A stretch of DNA of 64,000 nt, taken from positions 1-64,000 of the forward strand of contig CAYLUZ010000011.1 in assembly GCA_964387025.1 (NCBI GenBank), read 5' to 3'. Below are positions 45,494-54,844 of the stretch, one piece after another (positions within the stretch are counted from its first letter, which is position 1; every line of letters starts with the position of its first letter). Under the pieces are notes generated by a model, which made no database searches, was not told the DNA's origin, and saw only the letters and a program-made list of their open reading frames with translations. The stretch comes from PNON01 sp964387025 (lineage in GTDB: Bacteria > Chloroflexota > Anaerolineae > Anaerolineales > Anaerolineaceae). The translations under genes and the position numbers were made by a program.

Positions 45494-46510
45494 ATGGTTG
45501 AAGAAAGACAGAAGCTCATTCAAGTCACAAATTTGCGAAAATATTTTCCCATTCGCCAAGGCACCTTTGGAACATCAAAAAAGGTCGTTAAAGCGGTGGA
45601 TGATGTTAGTTTTTTCATTTACAGAGGTGAAACATTTGGTTTGGTGGGCGAAAGTGGATCCGGTAAAACTACCACCGGGCGTTTGATATTGCGAGGTTAT
45701 GAACCTACTTCTGGTGAAACTATTTATCATTTAGAAGGGCGTGAACCTCTGGATGTTGCGAAATTGAACCGTAAAGACCTTTGGGATTTTCGTAAGCATG
45801 CACAAATGATATTTCAAGATCCTTACTCCTCGTTGAACCCGCGTATGACCGTGCGGGATATCATTGCTGAACCGCTTATTGCTACACACTCAGCTCAAGG
45901 CGAGGAAGTATCTACAAGGATCAAAGAAACTGCAGGACGTTGCCAGATCAGCATTGAACATTTGCGCCGATATCCACATGCTTTTAGTGGAGGTCAACGT
46001 CAAAGAATTGGTATTGCCCGGGCTTTGGTTCTTCGACCTGAATTTATCGTTTGTGATGAACCGGTTTCCGCATTGGATGTTTCCATTCAAGCTCAGATAT
46101 TAAATTTATTAAAAGATCTTCAATCTGAATTAAATCTTACCTATCTTTTTATTGCCCACGACCTGAGTGTTGTTGAACATATCTGCAACAGAGTTGGTGT
46201 GATGTACCTGGGCCGGTTGGTGGAAATGGCTGAGACGGATGAACTATTCTATAATCCATTGCACCCATACACAGAAGCATTAATGTCCGCAATTCCGGCT
46301 GCAGACCCGGAATTGGTAATGAAGCCAATAATGTTGAGTGGTGAAATTCCAAGCCCTATAGATCCTCCTTCAGGATGCTCTTTTCATCCACGATGTAAAT
46401 ATGCTCAGGATATTTGTAAAACTGATCGCCCCGAGTGGATTGAGGAAAAACCTGGTCATTTTTCTTCATGCCACTTTTCGAAGGAATTGTCCCTCAAAGG
46501 ATTTGCATAG
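45494..46510 (+). CDS. ABC transporter ATPase, DppF class
   Basis: 338 aa. Walker A GESGSGKTT, QMIFQDPYSSLNPRM, signature FSGGQRQRIGIARAL, Walker B FIVCDEPVSALD and HDLSVVEH, then the C-terminal PPSGCSFHPRCKYAQDIC cysteine motif. Last gene of the operon, 44 bases before a strong terminator. Confidence 0.9.
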   Translation: MVEERQKLIQVTNLRKYFPIRQGTFGTSKKVVKAVDDVSFFIYRGETFGLVGESGSGKTTTGRLILRGYEPTSGETIYHLEGREPLDVAKLNRKDLWDFRKHAQMIFQDPYSSLNPRMTVRDIIAEPLIATHSAQGEEVSTRIKETAGRCQISIEHLRRYPHAFSGGQRQRIGIARALVLRPEFIVCDEPVSALDVSIQAQILNLLKDLQSELNLTYLFIAHDLSVVEHICNRVGVMYLGRLVEMAETDELFYNPLHPYTEALMSAIPAADPELVMKPIMLSGEIPSPIDPPSGCSFHPRCKYAQDICKTDRPEWIEEKPGHFSSCHFSKELSLKGFA

Positions 46511-46553
46511 TTAATTTCATATTATACGTTTTTGGGATAAGAAAATTTCACTA

Positions 46554-46601
46554 ACAAATACTAGCTGGACAGTATTCTCCAGCTAGTATTTGTTTATTAT
46601 T
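46554..46601 (+). terminator. Strong terminator of the ABC operon
   Basis: Perfect 16-base arms (46554-46569 and 46578-46593; ACAAATACTAGCTGGA and its complement) with an 8-base loop, followed by TTATTATT. Confidence 0.9.
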
Positions 46602-46640
46602 AATTGGCTCTCTTAAGTAAAGAGTATCAACTCATATAAC

Positions 46641-46680
46641 CAAGTTATATTGCATCCACAAGTTATATTGCATCCACAAG
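46641..46680. repeat. Tandem 18-base repeat across the end of a GDPD gene
   Basis: CAAGTTATATTGCATCCA occurs twice in a row (46641-46658, 46659-46676) plus a partial third CAAG. On the minus strand each unit encodes Leu-Val-Asp-Ala-Ile-stop, so the last codons and the stop of the gene are duplicated. Confidence 0.85.
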
Positions 46681-47430
46681 TTTTCTCGCCACCTCGGGAT
46701 TATCGCCCATAATGCCATCAACTCCGAAAGCGATCACCTGTTCAATTTCACTTCTTTCGAATGGATTCCATGACCACATTGCAATCCCCGCTGTATGCAA
46801 ACCATCCACAGCTTTTTTATCTAAAGTATGAAAATCAGAAAGCATGATAGGTGAATTCAAAATATTAGCCTGTTTTATGGCTTCCGGGAGGTTGAATTTA
46901 CTATCATCTGGTAAGCGTTCTCTGGTTATGACCAATTCTGGGCATAACTGCCTCGCAACAGCACAGGCTTCTGGATAGTATGAAGAGATGCTCGCCCACT
47001 CGAATGCATTGTACTTTTTTAACAAATCCATTAGTTTTTGGGCTATTATTTTTGCCCGTTCTACTTCACCGCCTTTTATTTCAAAACACATTTTTATGCC
47101 TGTTTCAATAGCAAGATTAATTGCCTCTTCCGTTGTTGGAATCGTCGCACCCTTGATATATGGCCTAAAATGATATCCGGCATCAAGAAGTTGTATATCA
47201 CTAAGTGTGTGGTCATGGACATATCCTGTCCCGTTGGTTGTTCTTTCCAGACGATGGTCATGGATCATGACCAATTCCCCATCGCAGGTCATGTTGATAT
47301 CCAACTCGAGCATATCAGCTCCAGCTTCAATTGCTTTGCGATAGGCTAAGATCGTGTTTTCTGGTGCCACCACCGAATAGCCCCGATGGGCAATCACTAA
47401 TGGTTTTTCAGGACGGACCCAAGGGTTCAT
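46663..47430 (-). CDS. Glycerophosphodiester phosphodiesterase, copy C
   Basis: 255 aa. His15-Arg16, Glu42, Asp44 and His57 are conserved (IAHRGYSV, MLELDINMTCDG, IHDHRLERT). It belongs to the same subgroup as copy D next to it rather than to the two GntR-linked copies. It has no signal peptide. It lies 19 bases after copy D, so the two form an operon that converges on the ABC operon. Confidence 0.9.
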   Translation of the reverse strand: MNPWVRPEKPLVIAHRGYSVVAPENTILAYRKAIEAGADMLELDINMTCDGELVMIHDHRLERTTNGTGYVHDHTLSDIQLLDAGYHFRPYIKGATIPTTEEAINLAIETGIKMCFEIKGGEVERAKIIAQKLMDLLKKYNAFEWASISSYYPEACAVARQLCPELVITRERLPDDSKFNLPEAIKQANILNSPIMLSDFHTLDKKAVDGLHTAGIAMWSWNPFERSEIEQVIAFGVDGIMGDNPEVARKLVDAI

Positions 47431-47449
47431 TATTTTTCCTTTCCTATAA

Positions 47450-48232
47450 TTAAGCTGGATTGCAAAGTTGATTTACTAATTTTACTGCCAGAGTTGGGTC
47501 ATCTCCCATCACACCGTCAGCCCCTGTTTTGATGGCAGGAACAATCTCTTCTTCGGTGGTTGTAGGCCAGGCCCAAAGCGCTATACCCTCTTCACGCATA
47601 GCTTTTAGTATATTTGGATAAAGATATTTATAGTGTATTTGAAGCACATTTGATTTCAAATACCTTACCTGCCTAAATGCTTCATCCAGATCCGGTTCAA
47701 CATCGTCCGGTATTCTTTCCGGAGCTAGCATCAATTGTGGAGCCATTTTTTTGGCTTCTGCCAGTGATTCATGGAAATAAGATGACATAAATGCCCATTC
47801 AAAAGCATCTTCTTTCCTGAGTGTCTCAACTAAACGAGTGGAAATTTCCAATGCGCGATCAGTGTTTCCACCTTTCACCTCAAAACACATATATATATTA
47901 TTCTTCTGACCAAATTGAACAGCTTCCTCCAATGTAGGTATCTTTTCTCCGGCATATTTCTTATCGAACCAGGATCCTGCATCAGCTTTACGTAGCTCAT
48001 CTACTGTATACTCGTGCACTTTCCCCGTAATGTCAGTCGTACGCCCAAGCTTCCAATCATGGATAATAACCAGGTGTCCGTCTTTAGTAATATTTACATC
48101 CGTCTCGATCATTTCAGCTCCGACTTCTTTCGCCAACTCATATGCGACAAGAGTATTTTCCGGAGCAAGTATTCCATGCCCCCTGTGAGCAATTACTAAT
48201 GGTCTTTTCTCGCGTATCCAAGCATTTGACAT
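47450..48232 (-). CDS. Glycerophosphodiester phosphodiesterase, copy D
   Basis: 260 aa. His16-Arg17, Glu43, Asp45 and His58 are present (IAHRGHGI, MIETDVNITKDG, IHDWKLGRT). GGGAG lies six bases before the ATG at 48232, which is preferred over the nearer ATG and the upstream frame. First gene of the two-GDPD operon. No GntR site is visible upstream, so it is probably regulated differently from copies A and B. Confidence 0.9.
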   Translation of the reverse strand: MSNAWIREKRPLVIAHRGHGILAPENTLVAYELAKEVGAEMIETDVNITKDGHLVIIHDWKLGRTTDITGKVHEYTVDELRKADAGSWFDKKYAGEKIPTLEEAVQFGQKNNIYMCFEVKGGNTDRALEISTRLVETLRKEDAFEWAFMSSYFHESLAEAKKMAPQLMLAPERIPDDVEPDLDEAFRQVRYLKSNVLQIHYKYLYPNILKAMREEGIALWAWPTTTEEEIVPAIKTGADGVMGDDPTLAVKLVNQLCNPA

Positions 48233-48613
48233 TGTCATCTCCCATTTTTGTTTGTAAGCAGGATCTCTATACTGGTTATGTATAAGCAATTATATATTTA
48301 ACCTAACCATTCCTCAAAATAACTTACTGCCTTAAAGATATTATCTGAAGTTAGCCTCTAATAATTAGATATTCATATCCATTTAATTCTTCCCATATTC
48401 TAATTCCTCTTATAAAATTGAGTTTAGTAATTGGTCTTTGCACGGAAATTTTTCACGTTTGAATTTCCACAGAGATGTAAAAAACCAGATTCTTTCAAAC
48501 AAAACTCCTTTACCATAGGTGGTATCTACTATGCGCAGTAATTGATTTTCGTAACACTTATATTTTTCCTCTGGGAGTAAGACAATAATCATTTTATAAA
48601 GATTGGAGCAATT
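48233..48613. other. Divergent intergenic region
   Basis: 381 AT-rich bases between copy D and the GpsA-like gene. It contains one CTATGCGCA motif (48529-48537). No convincing gene or RNA was seen. Confidence 0.35.
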
Positions 48614-49684
48614 ATGACAAAAATCGCGATCGTAGGTGCTGGTTTAATGGGCTCTGCTACCTCATTCCCATTATCGGATAATGGACATAATGTCCGGTTG
48701 GTTGGCACCCATCTTGATTATGACACCATTCAAAGTTGTAAAGAAATGAACTACCATCCGCGGCTTAAACGACAGCTCGCTCCGAATGTAACACCTTATT
48801 ATATTGAGGAAATTGCAGAAGCATTGGATGGGGTGGAAGTTATCCTTAGCGGGGTGAATTCTTTGGGTGTTCACTGGATGGGGAAAACATTAGGTCCGTA
48901 TCTTCAACCAGGACAGACAATTATTGCAATTACCAAGGGACTCGAAGTGGATATAAATGGAAATTTATCCATACTGCCTGATGTATTACGGAGTGAGTTA
49001 CCCCGAACTATACAAGATCAAATTTCCTATGCAGCAGTTGGAGGACCTTGTATTGCGGGAGAGTTAGCTGGTCGGCGTAACAGCCTGGTTGTATTTGGTT
49101 CACGAGACCCGGTAACAGTAAATAATTTGGCAAACATTTTTCGTACTTCTTATTATCATATTTGGACAACAACCGATCTTATCGGCCTTGAGATCTGTGC
49201 CGCATTAAAAAATGCATATACTCTCGCTGTCGGATTTGCTTCAGGTTTGTTAGAAAAATCAGGCGGAGTAGATAGCTCTGGAGCATATATGCATAATCTG
49301 GCTGCAGGTGTATTTGGCGAAAGTGCTACAGAAATATATAAAGTATTACAACTTTCTGGTGCAAATCCATCATTTGCTTACGGGTTACCAGGAGTAGGAG
49401 ATATGTATGTAACCTGTATGGGTGGTAGAACCGTTAAATTGGGTAAGTTGATCGGAGAAGGAAATAGTTATTCTAAAGCAAGAATGATTATGGCAGGAGA
49501 AACACTTGAAGCAGCAGAAATTATTCGTGTAATGGGAGATGCATTACCGGTAATGGAATCCAAGGGGCTTATCACTGCCATGGACCTACCATTAATGCGT
49601 TTTTTAATCGACACAATTGTGAGCAATAAAACACTAGAAGTTCCAATTGAAAAGTTTTTCGGTGGTTTACAAATACTTCAGTAG
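48614..49684 (+). CDS. NAD(P)-dependent glycerol-3-phosphate dehydrogenase-like protein
   Basis: 356 aa of the GpsA family. GAGLMG (8-13) binds NAD(P), ITKGLE carries Lys108, GGPCIAGE is the conserved middle motif and EICAALKNAYTLAVG carries catalytic Lys199; LPGVGDMYVTC is also typical. It would convert glycerol-3-phosphate to dihydroxyacetone phosphate. The typical GpsA genome copy may be elsewhere; this one has a divergent N-terminal sugar-phosphate loop and could use another polyol phosphate. It shares an operon with the UroD-like gene 11 bases on. Confidence 0.8.
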   Translation: MTKIAIVGAGLMGSATSFPLSDNGHNVRLVGTHLDYDTIQSCKEMNYHPRLKRQLAPNVTPYYIEEIAEALDGVEVILSGVNSLGVHWMGKTLGPYLQPGQTIIAITKGLEVDINGNLSILPDVLRSELPRTIQDQISYAAVGGPCIAGELAGRRNSLVVFGSRDPVTVNNLANIFRTSYYHIWTTTDLIGLEICAALKNAYTLAVGFASGLLEKSGGVDSSGAYMHNLAAGVFGESATEIYKVLQLSGANPSFAYGLPGVGDMYVTCMGGRTVKLGKLIGEGNSYSKARMIMAGETLEAAEIIRVMGDALPVMESKGLITAMDLPLMRFLIDTIVSNKTLEVPIEKFFGGLQILQ

Positions 49685-49695
49685 AAAGATTATAA

Positions 49696-50775
49696 ATGCA
49701 ATCATCCCTGAATCAACCTCCATTCGCCCCATTTCAAAAAGGCCGTGATCTTTATAACCGCGCTTTGATCGGTCCAGTTGAGCGCAATCCGGTTTTCGCT
49801 CAAATTCATGAGTTTACCGCCCATGAATTACACATCCCTAAAAGCATTTTTTATACACGACCAGATATTCGGATTCCAGCCCTTCTTGGAGTACAGGCAA
49901 AATATGACCTGGACCTCCCCCTATCAACTTATGATGTGTACAACATCGAGGCAGAAAGTCTTGGACAATCAATTATCCTAAGTGATGATTGCATGCCTGA
50001 CATTGACCGGTCTCACATGCTGATTCAGGATAAATCTGATATCCGCAAAATAAAGACGCCAAATTTTGAATCATCTGGTCGATTTCGTAATGTGGTTGAG
50101 GGAGTTCAGTTATTTAGTTCTTTAACAGGATTCGAACCTGGTTTGGAGTTTTGTGCCCCATTTTCTCTGGTGGCTAATATTAGAGGAATAGAAAATTTTA
50201 TTACGGATATTTATACCGATCCTGAATTTGCGCGGGATTTGATGAATAAAGTGACGGAGGAAGTCATTGCTCCTTATATTATTTTCCTTAATAAACTATT
50301 TCCGAACGTGAGCAAGTTTGGTGGTGCAGATGCGACTGCATCTTTTCCAATAATTAATTACAAAATTCTTGAAAACTGGTGTGCTGCCCCAATACTCAGA
50401 TTACGAGAACTTACTGGCTTGGATGTTTATGTTGGGAACTGGGTTGGAGAACGATATCTAAAGAATCCCATTCAAATGCTTGATTTAAAATTAAAAGTTG
50501 CGTCAACCACAATTCAGGGCCAGGATCCTGATGTAGAAGCCTTAGGCCCTGAATTTTTCAAAAATTTTGCAGAAAAATCAAATATACCTTTGGTTTTGGG
50601 TGTTGGAGCGGCTTTTCTTGCTCAAGCCACTCCCGATCAGGTAATTGAAAGAGTCAAGCACTATGTTGAAGTAGGTAAAGCGGGTGGAAAATTTGTATTG
50701 TATTTATGCAACATCAGCGCTGCAACTCCTCCCGAAAATATTCGAGCTGCTATAGAAACTGCTCATACTTTTTGA
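49696..50775 (+). CDS. Uroporphyrinogen-decarboxylase-like protein (MtaA/CmuA superfamily)
   Basis: 359 aa. LGVQAKYDLDLPLSTYDVYNIEAE near the N-terminus and PYIIFLNKLFPNVSKFGGADATASFPIINYKILENW in the middle are typical of UroD-type methyltransferase proteins. It carries CNISAATPPENIRAAIETA at the C-terminus. It is the third member of this superfamily in the window and, like the others, has no corrinoid protein beside it. Downstream of the GpsA-like gene, before a bidirectional terminator. Confidence 0.72.
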   Translation: MQSSLNQPPFAPFQKGRDLYNRALIGPVERNPVFAQIHEFTAHELHIPKSIFYTRPDIRIPALLGVQAKYDLDLPLSTYDVYNIEAESLGQSIILSDDCMPDIDRSHMLIQDKSDIRKIKTPNFESSGRFRNVVEGVQLFSSLTGFEPGLEFCAPFSLVANIRGIENFITDIYTDPEFARDLMNKVTEEVIAPYIIFLNKLFPNVSKFGGADATASFPIINYKILENWCAAPILRLRELTGLDVYVGNWVGERYLKNPIQMLDLKLKVASTTIQGQDPDVEALGPEFFKNFAEKSNIPLVLGVGAAFLAQATPDQVIERVKHYVEVGKAGGKFVLYLCNISAATPPENIRAAIETAHTF

Positions 50776-50792
50776 GGTTTTTAAATTATATG

Positions 50793-50830
50793 AAAGATAA
50801 TTCCTGAAATAAATTTCAGGAATTATCTTT
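50793..50830. terminator. Bidirectional terminator between UroD-like and rpiB genes
   Basis: Perfect 17-base arms (50793-50809, 50814-50830; AAAGATAATTCCTGAAA and its complement) with loop TAAA. The A/U-rich stem ends serve both convergent genes. Confidence 0.88.
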
Positions 50831-50837
50831 TCTCCCG

Positions 50838-51302
50838 TTATGAACCTTTGTTGTATTTTTTTTCAATTTCAACGATCTTATCAGTCTTTCGCGTGGATTG
50901 TCCGCCTTGAAATTCTGATACAAGCCATATATCGATCAATGATTTTGCCAATGCAACACCAATAGTTAATGCGCCAAATGTAATTATTTGTGCATTGTTA
51001 CTTTTTCGTGCTCTTTCAGCAGAATAACTGTCACTTACGTTGGCGGCGTAGACTCCTGGAACTTTATTAGCTGTGATTGCCATACCGATTCCAGTACCAC
51101 AAATTAAAATACCTCTTTCATTTTTTCCATTAATAATAGACTCGGCCACTTTTAATCCGGTGTCCGGATAATCAATATCCTCATTTAAATTCACACCGAA
51201 ATCATCTATTTCAACTTTGACAAGAGATTGATTTTGTAGATGCTCTACCAGACTTTGTTTTAATGAATATCCTAAATTGTCAGATCCTATGGCGATTTTC
51301 AT
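50838..51302 (-). CDS. rpiB: RpiB/LacAB-family sugar-phosphate isomerase
   Basis: 154 aa, the usual length. AIGSDNLGYSLKQSL at the start, ILICGTGIGMAITANK with the catalytic Cys and phosphate loop, and RKSNNAQIITFGALTIG are family signatures. It isomerises ribose-5-phosphate or allose/galactose-type phosphates. It lies 125 bases from the isomerase gene on the same strand. The specific sugar is unknown, since RpiB, AlsB-like and LacAB proteins look alike. Confidence 0.85.
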   Translation of the reverse strand: MKIAIGSDNLGYSLKQSLVEHLQNQSLVKVEIDDFGVNLNEDIDYPDTGLKVAESIINGKNERGILICGTGIGMAITANKVPGVYAANVSDSYSAERARKSNNAQIITFGALTIGVALAKSLIDIWLVSEFQGGQSTRKTDKIVEIEKKYNKGS

Positions 51303-51427
51303 AATACTCCTTGAATATCTTAAACCTCGTTTTGCAATGGTGTCAAAACTGTATTCCTAGAGATCGAATTCAAAATGGATCATACGATCAACACTCTCAA
51401 AATAATCATTTTGCTTCAGCAACTGGG

Positions 51428-52432
51428 TTATTTTTTTGATGCAAAGGCAGCATCAAAAGCAATATCTGATGATGTAAAGTCTTGCGATTTGATCATCTTA
51501 AGTGCCTCAGGTGCCCCCCATTCACGGTTCATACCACTATCTTCCCACTCGATGGATAGCGGCCCCTGGTAACCAAACCTGTTCAATGCGCGGATAAGTC
51601 GATCCCATTTTACGTCACCATGACCCGGGGACACAAAGTCCCATCCTCGGCGATGATCTCCAAAGTCCAGATGCCCACCAAGTATACTATTCTTCCCGTT
51701 TAATTGAATTCTGGAATCCTTAACATGAACATGGTAAATATATTTTCCAAATTCGTTTATGAATTCAACAGGGTCTATGAATTGATGAATAAAGTGAGAT
51801 GGATCAAAATTAAAACCGAAGGAAGGGTGAAACTTTAGGGCTTCCAATGCCCGTTGGGAAGTGACCAGATCATATGCAATTTCTGTTGGGTGAACTTCAA
51901 GAGCGAATTTGATCCCATTTTCCTTGAAAACATCCAGAATCGGAAGCCACATATCAGCAAAGAATTTGTAGCCCCTATTTATCATATCCTGGTTGGTGGG
52001 AGGGAAAAAATATAAGTTCTTCCAAACCGGACTACCTGTAAAGCCATTAACTATCTTTACTCCCATCATTTTCGCTGCAACAGCGGTATCTTTCAGTTCT
52101 TGCTGTGCTCTAGAACGTACACCATTAGGAGACCCATCACCCCATAAACGATCAGGCAGCACTTCCCGATGTCGTTCATCGATTGGATCATCAGCGACGC
52201 ATTGTCCAACAAGGTGTGCACTAATTGCATAGCATTTGAGATTATATTTGTCGAGGATGTCCCAACGGCTTTTGATATACCCATCACTAACTAATGCTTT
52301 ATCAACTTCAAAATGATCCCCCCAGCATGCCAGTTCCAGTCCATCAAATCCCCAAGCGCTGGCTTTCTTAGCGACTTCTTCCAACGGTAGGTCAGCCCAT
52401 TGCCCGGTAAATAGTGTAATCGGTCTGCTCAT
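51428..52432 (-). CDS. Sugar phosphate isomerase/epimerase TIM barrel
   Basis: 334 aa. LFTGQWADLPLEEVAKKASAWGFDGLELACWGDHFEV opens a well-known subgroup that often accompanies Gfo/Idh/MocA dehydrogenases. Metal ligands are seen as ALEVHP, NFDPSHF, HVHVKD and SIEWED. AAAGGATTTGATT supports the ATG at 52432, and the TTG two codons earlier is rejected. Probable ketose or 3-keto-sugar epimerase; the substrate is unknown. Confidence 0.8.
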   Translation of the reverse strand: MSRPITLFTGQWADLPLEEVAKKASAWGFDGLELACWGDHFEVDKALVSDGYIKSRWDILDKYNLKCYAISAHLVGQCVADDPIDERHREVLPDRLWGDGSPNGVRSRAQQELKDTAVAAKMMGVKIVNGFTGSPVWKNLYFFPPTNQDMINRGYKFFADMWLPILDVFKENGIKFALEVHPTEIAYDLVTSQRALEALKFHPSFGFNFDPSHFIHQFIDPVEFINEFGKYIYHVHVKDSRIQLNGKNSILGGHLDFGDHRRGWDFVSPGHGDVKWDRLIRALNRFGYQGPLSIEWEDSGMNREWGAPEALKMIKSQDFTSSDIAFDAAFASKK

Positions 52433-52564
52433 AATCAAATCCTTTCAATATATTATTAAGAATCAATGTTCTAAAATAGTTCTATTTTTAGCTTAGCTAA
52501 TTCATGATGGAGAATCCGTTGCAAAAAATAACTATATATATGACCTTTCGCAAATGTACCTTGA

Positions 52565-52610
52565 TTTGGTCATTTTTATCAAGAACTGTCAATCAAGTTA
52601 AGTGACCAAA
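52565..52610. repeat. Inverted repeat TTTGGTCA...TGACCAAA
   Basis: An 8-base perfect inverted repeat with 30 bases between arms lies between the divergent isomerase and CAP-LysM genes. It could be an operator pair; there is no T-run that would make it a terminator. Confidence 0.35.
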
Positions 52611-52693
52611 CCTATCTTAATATGAAATCTAAATGCTGAAAAGTCATTTTTTCAGCTACAACATAGTATTCCTTATGGATTATAATCCAGCCT

Positions 52694-53722
52694 ATGTTAA
52701 TTAATCGAATATTTAAAACACTGTTATTCTCTGTCGTGATTGTCATAAATATTTTTCCTATACAAGCCTATGCGCAAGAAACAAGCCCTGTGGATAAGCT
52801 AATTGTATATATCAATGCTTATAGAGAATCCAAAGACCTGGGAATATTAACCCCTAACCCCCACTTAATGGCTGCTGCCCAGGCTCAAGCAGATTACCTG
52901 GCAAAAACATATAATATTGACAAAGGCGGAGATGGAAGTATTGGAGAACGCCAAACATCCCCAAAGGACCGGGCTTACCAGTATGGCTATGCTCCCTGGG
53001 AACAGTATGAAGTTGTTGAAAACTGGATAGTTTTAAATAAAGATTATCCATTGGAAAATGTCTTAACTAATGATTGGTGGCGGAAAGAATATCAGCAAAA
53101 GAATTTCCTGGATGGATGGGGCTATACAAATAAAGACATTGGCGTAGGTATCGCCCAACAAGGCAGTGTCGTATTCTATATTGTTGATATTGGATACACA
53201 TTTGCCTCAGCAGGTATGATCATGTCGACTAATGAGGCAGGAGAAGTCTTTTCTTATACTCCGGTGCTTACATCCACCCCAAACCCAGATGGATCTATAA
53301 TTCACATTGTCAAAGAAGGCGAAAGTTTGTTATTAATTGCACTTTCTTATAATGTCCCGTTACAAACAATAAGGGAGTTCAACGGGTTTACAACACAAGG
53401 GGTCATCATCGTTCCAGGACAACAAATTGTAATAAGAAAATCATTTTCAGACACATCTACTGGTCAGGCAAATATAACCTCTACAAGTCAACCTTCTTCC
53501 ACTGCAACAACTGCACCATCATTCACTCCACGACCTCCAACGACAGCAACACCTTCCCCGACCCCCATTCCACTTACTGCTACATCCACACCTACACCAA
53601 CACCTTCTTTTATTAGTCAGGTTTCACTAGGCGGAGTCGGGCTATTTATATTTTTTTTGGGAGTTGTAGGCTTGGTAATAATGTTAATAATTTCCAGTCG
53701 ACGGTCAAAAAATCAGCAATAA
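52694..53722 (+). CDS. Surface protein with CAP/SCP domain, LysM domain, Thr/Pro stalk and C-terminal membrane anchor
   Basis: 342 aa. A Sec signal peptide ends near AYAQE (~28). A CAP-like domain follows (VYINAYRESKDLGILTPNPHLMAAAQAQADYLA, VENWI, GYTNKDIGVGIAQQG). A LysM domain (~196-240: IHIVKEGESLLLIALSYNVP, IIVPGQQIVI) would bind peptidoglycan-like glycans. A Thr/Ser/Pro stalk (~245-302) and one membrane span with a basic tail (SSRRSK) complete it. Such stalked proteins are common in Anaerolineae. Function unknown. Confidence 0.82.
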   Translation: MLINRIFKTLLFSVVIVINIFPIQAYAQETSPVDKLIVYINAYRESKDLGILTPNPHLMAAAQAQADYLAKTYNIDKGGDGSIGERQTSPKDRAYQYGYAPWEQYEVVENWIVLNKDYPLENVLTNDWWRKEYQQKNFLDGWGYTNKDIGVGIAQQGSVVFYIVDIGYTFASAGMIMSTNEAGEVFSYTPVLTSTPNPDGSIIHIVKEGESLLLIALSYNVPLQTIREFNGFTTQGVIIVPGQQIVIRKSFSDTSTGQANITSTSQPSSTATTAPSFTPRPPTTATPSPTPIPLTATSTPTPTPSFISQVSLGGVGLFIFFLGVVGLVIMLIISSRRSKNQQ

Positions 53723-53992
53723 AATGGATATATGGTTTTATATCAAAATCATCTGATTCAAATTTGATTGCTTAATTATAGTTAATACAAATAGGAATTA
53801 TTAATATGTTATTTATTGTTTACTTTGGATGCTGACGTAAACGATTTGTCTTTCGTTGATGTCTGCCTATCGTCTTGAGTCATATCATAACTGAACAGAT
53901 GTTAAATATTCCAATCTCAAACAATTATCACATTCATGAAGGCATCCAAAGAATTATTTCAAAATCCCAATTTGATTGGCTAAACTAGAGAA

Positions 53993-54514
53993 TTGGATTT
54001 TACCTTGAAAACACGCTTCATAATTATTATGGGCGTTACCGGTAGTGGGAAAACAACAATCGGTAAACCTCTTGCGGATAGATTGGGGTGGGATTTCTAT
54101 GATGCGGATGACTTTCATTCAAGCGCGAATATTACTAAAATGACAAATGGGATCCCATTAACTGACGAAGATCGCCTGCCATGGCTTTTATTACTCAGGT
54201 CGAAGATAACAGATTGTTTGGAAAATGGGCACCCTGGTATTCTAGCCTGTTCTGCCCTCAAAGAGAGCTATCGACAAATATTGTTATCAAACGACGTAGA
54301 AATTCAAATTGTATATCTAAAGGCTAGTATTGCTTTGGTCTGGTCTCGAATCACGACACGCGTAGATCATTTTATGCGGCCATCCTTGCTCCAGAGCCAA
54401 TTCGATACTTTAGAAGAACCAAAGAATGCCATCTTTATGGATGTTGGATACTCAGTTGACATTATTGTTGATGAATTAATAAAAACATTGGAGGGACCAA
54501 CACAAGATAGATAA
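53993..54514 (+). CDS. gntK: Gluconokinase
   Basis: 173 aa. The P-loop MGVTGSGKTTIGKPLADRLGW and the GntK signature FYDADDFHSSANITKMTNGIPLTDEDRLPWL identify a thermoresistant-type gluconokinase; CSALKESYRQIL is also conserved. It makes 6-phosphogluconate. Only TTG or the internal ATG of the P-loop can start the frame; TTG at 53993 (or a second TTG at 54005) is needed to keep the first beta strand FIIIMG. It stands alone. Confidence 0.87.
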   Translation: MDFTLKTRFIIIMGVTGSGKTTIGKPLADRLGWDFYDADDFHSSANITKMTNGIPLTDEDRLPWLLLLRSKITDCLENGHPGILACSALKESYRQILLSNDVEIQIVYLKASIALVWSRITTRVDHFMRPSLLQSQFDTLEEPKNAIFMDVGYSVDIIVDELIKTLEGPTQDR

Positions 54515-54844
54515 TAGTTATGAATCAATGGTGATAAAACTTGCACGCAGCTTTAATCGTCGTTGATAAATTGGGGGTTGCTTTGATTTTTTTTCAAAAA
54601 ACCCATTGCAATTTTCCGTGACAGTAAACAAGGGAAATATTATCTGCTTTGTAATCCTAATTAAATTATTGATAATGTTTTCTTTATAATAATATGTTCA
54701 GCACAGTAGAGTTAATATTTATAACAATACTTGTCATACCGATACCATCATAAATTTTATGATTTGCCTAAGCCCGATTCTTATCCTCGATATTTTTAAA
54801 TTGTAGTAATAAAATGCAATTGTGTGATAAATATATAGAGATAG
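54515..54844. other. Intergenic stretch between convergent genes
   Basis: 330 AT-rich bases. A run GGGTTGCTTTGATTTTTTTTC followed by AAAAAACCC around 54578-54604 may form a weak hairpin ending gntK. Nothing else was recognised. Confidence 0.3.
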
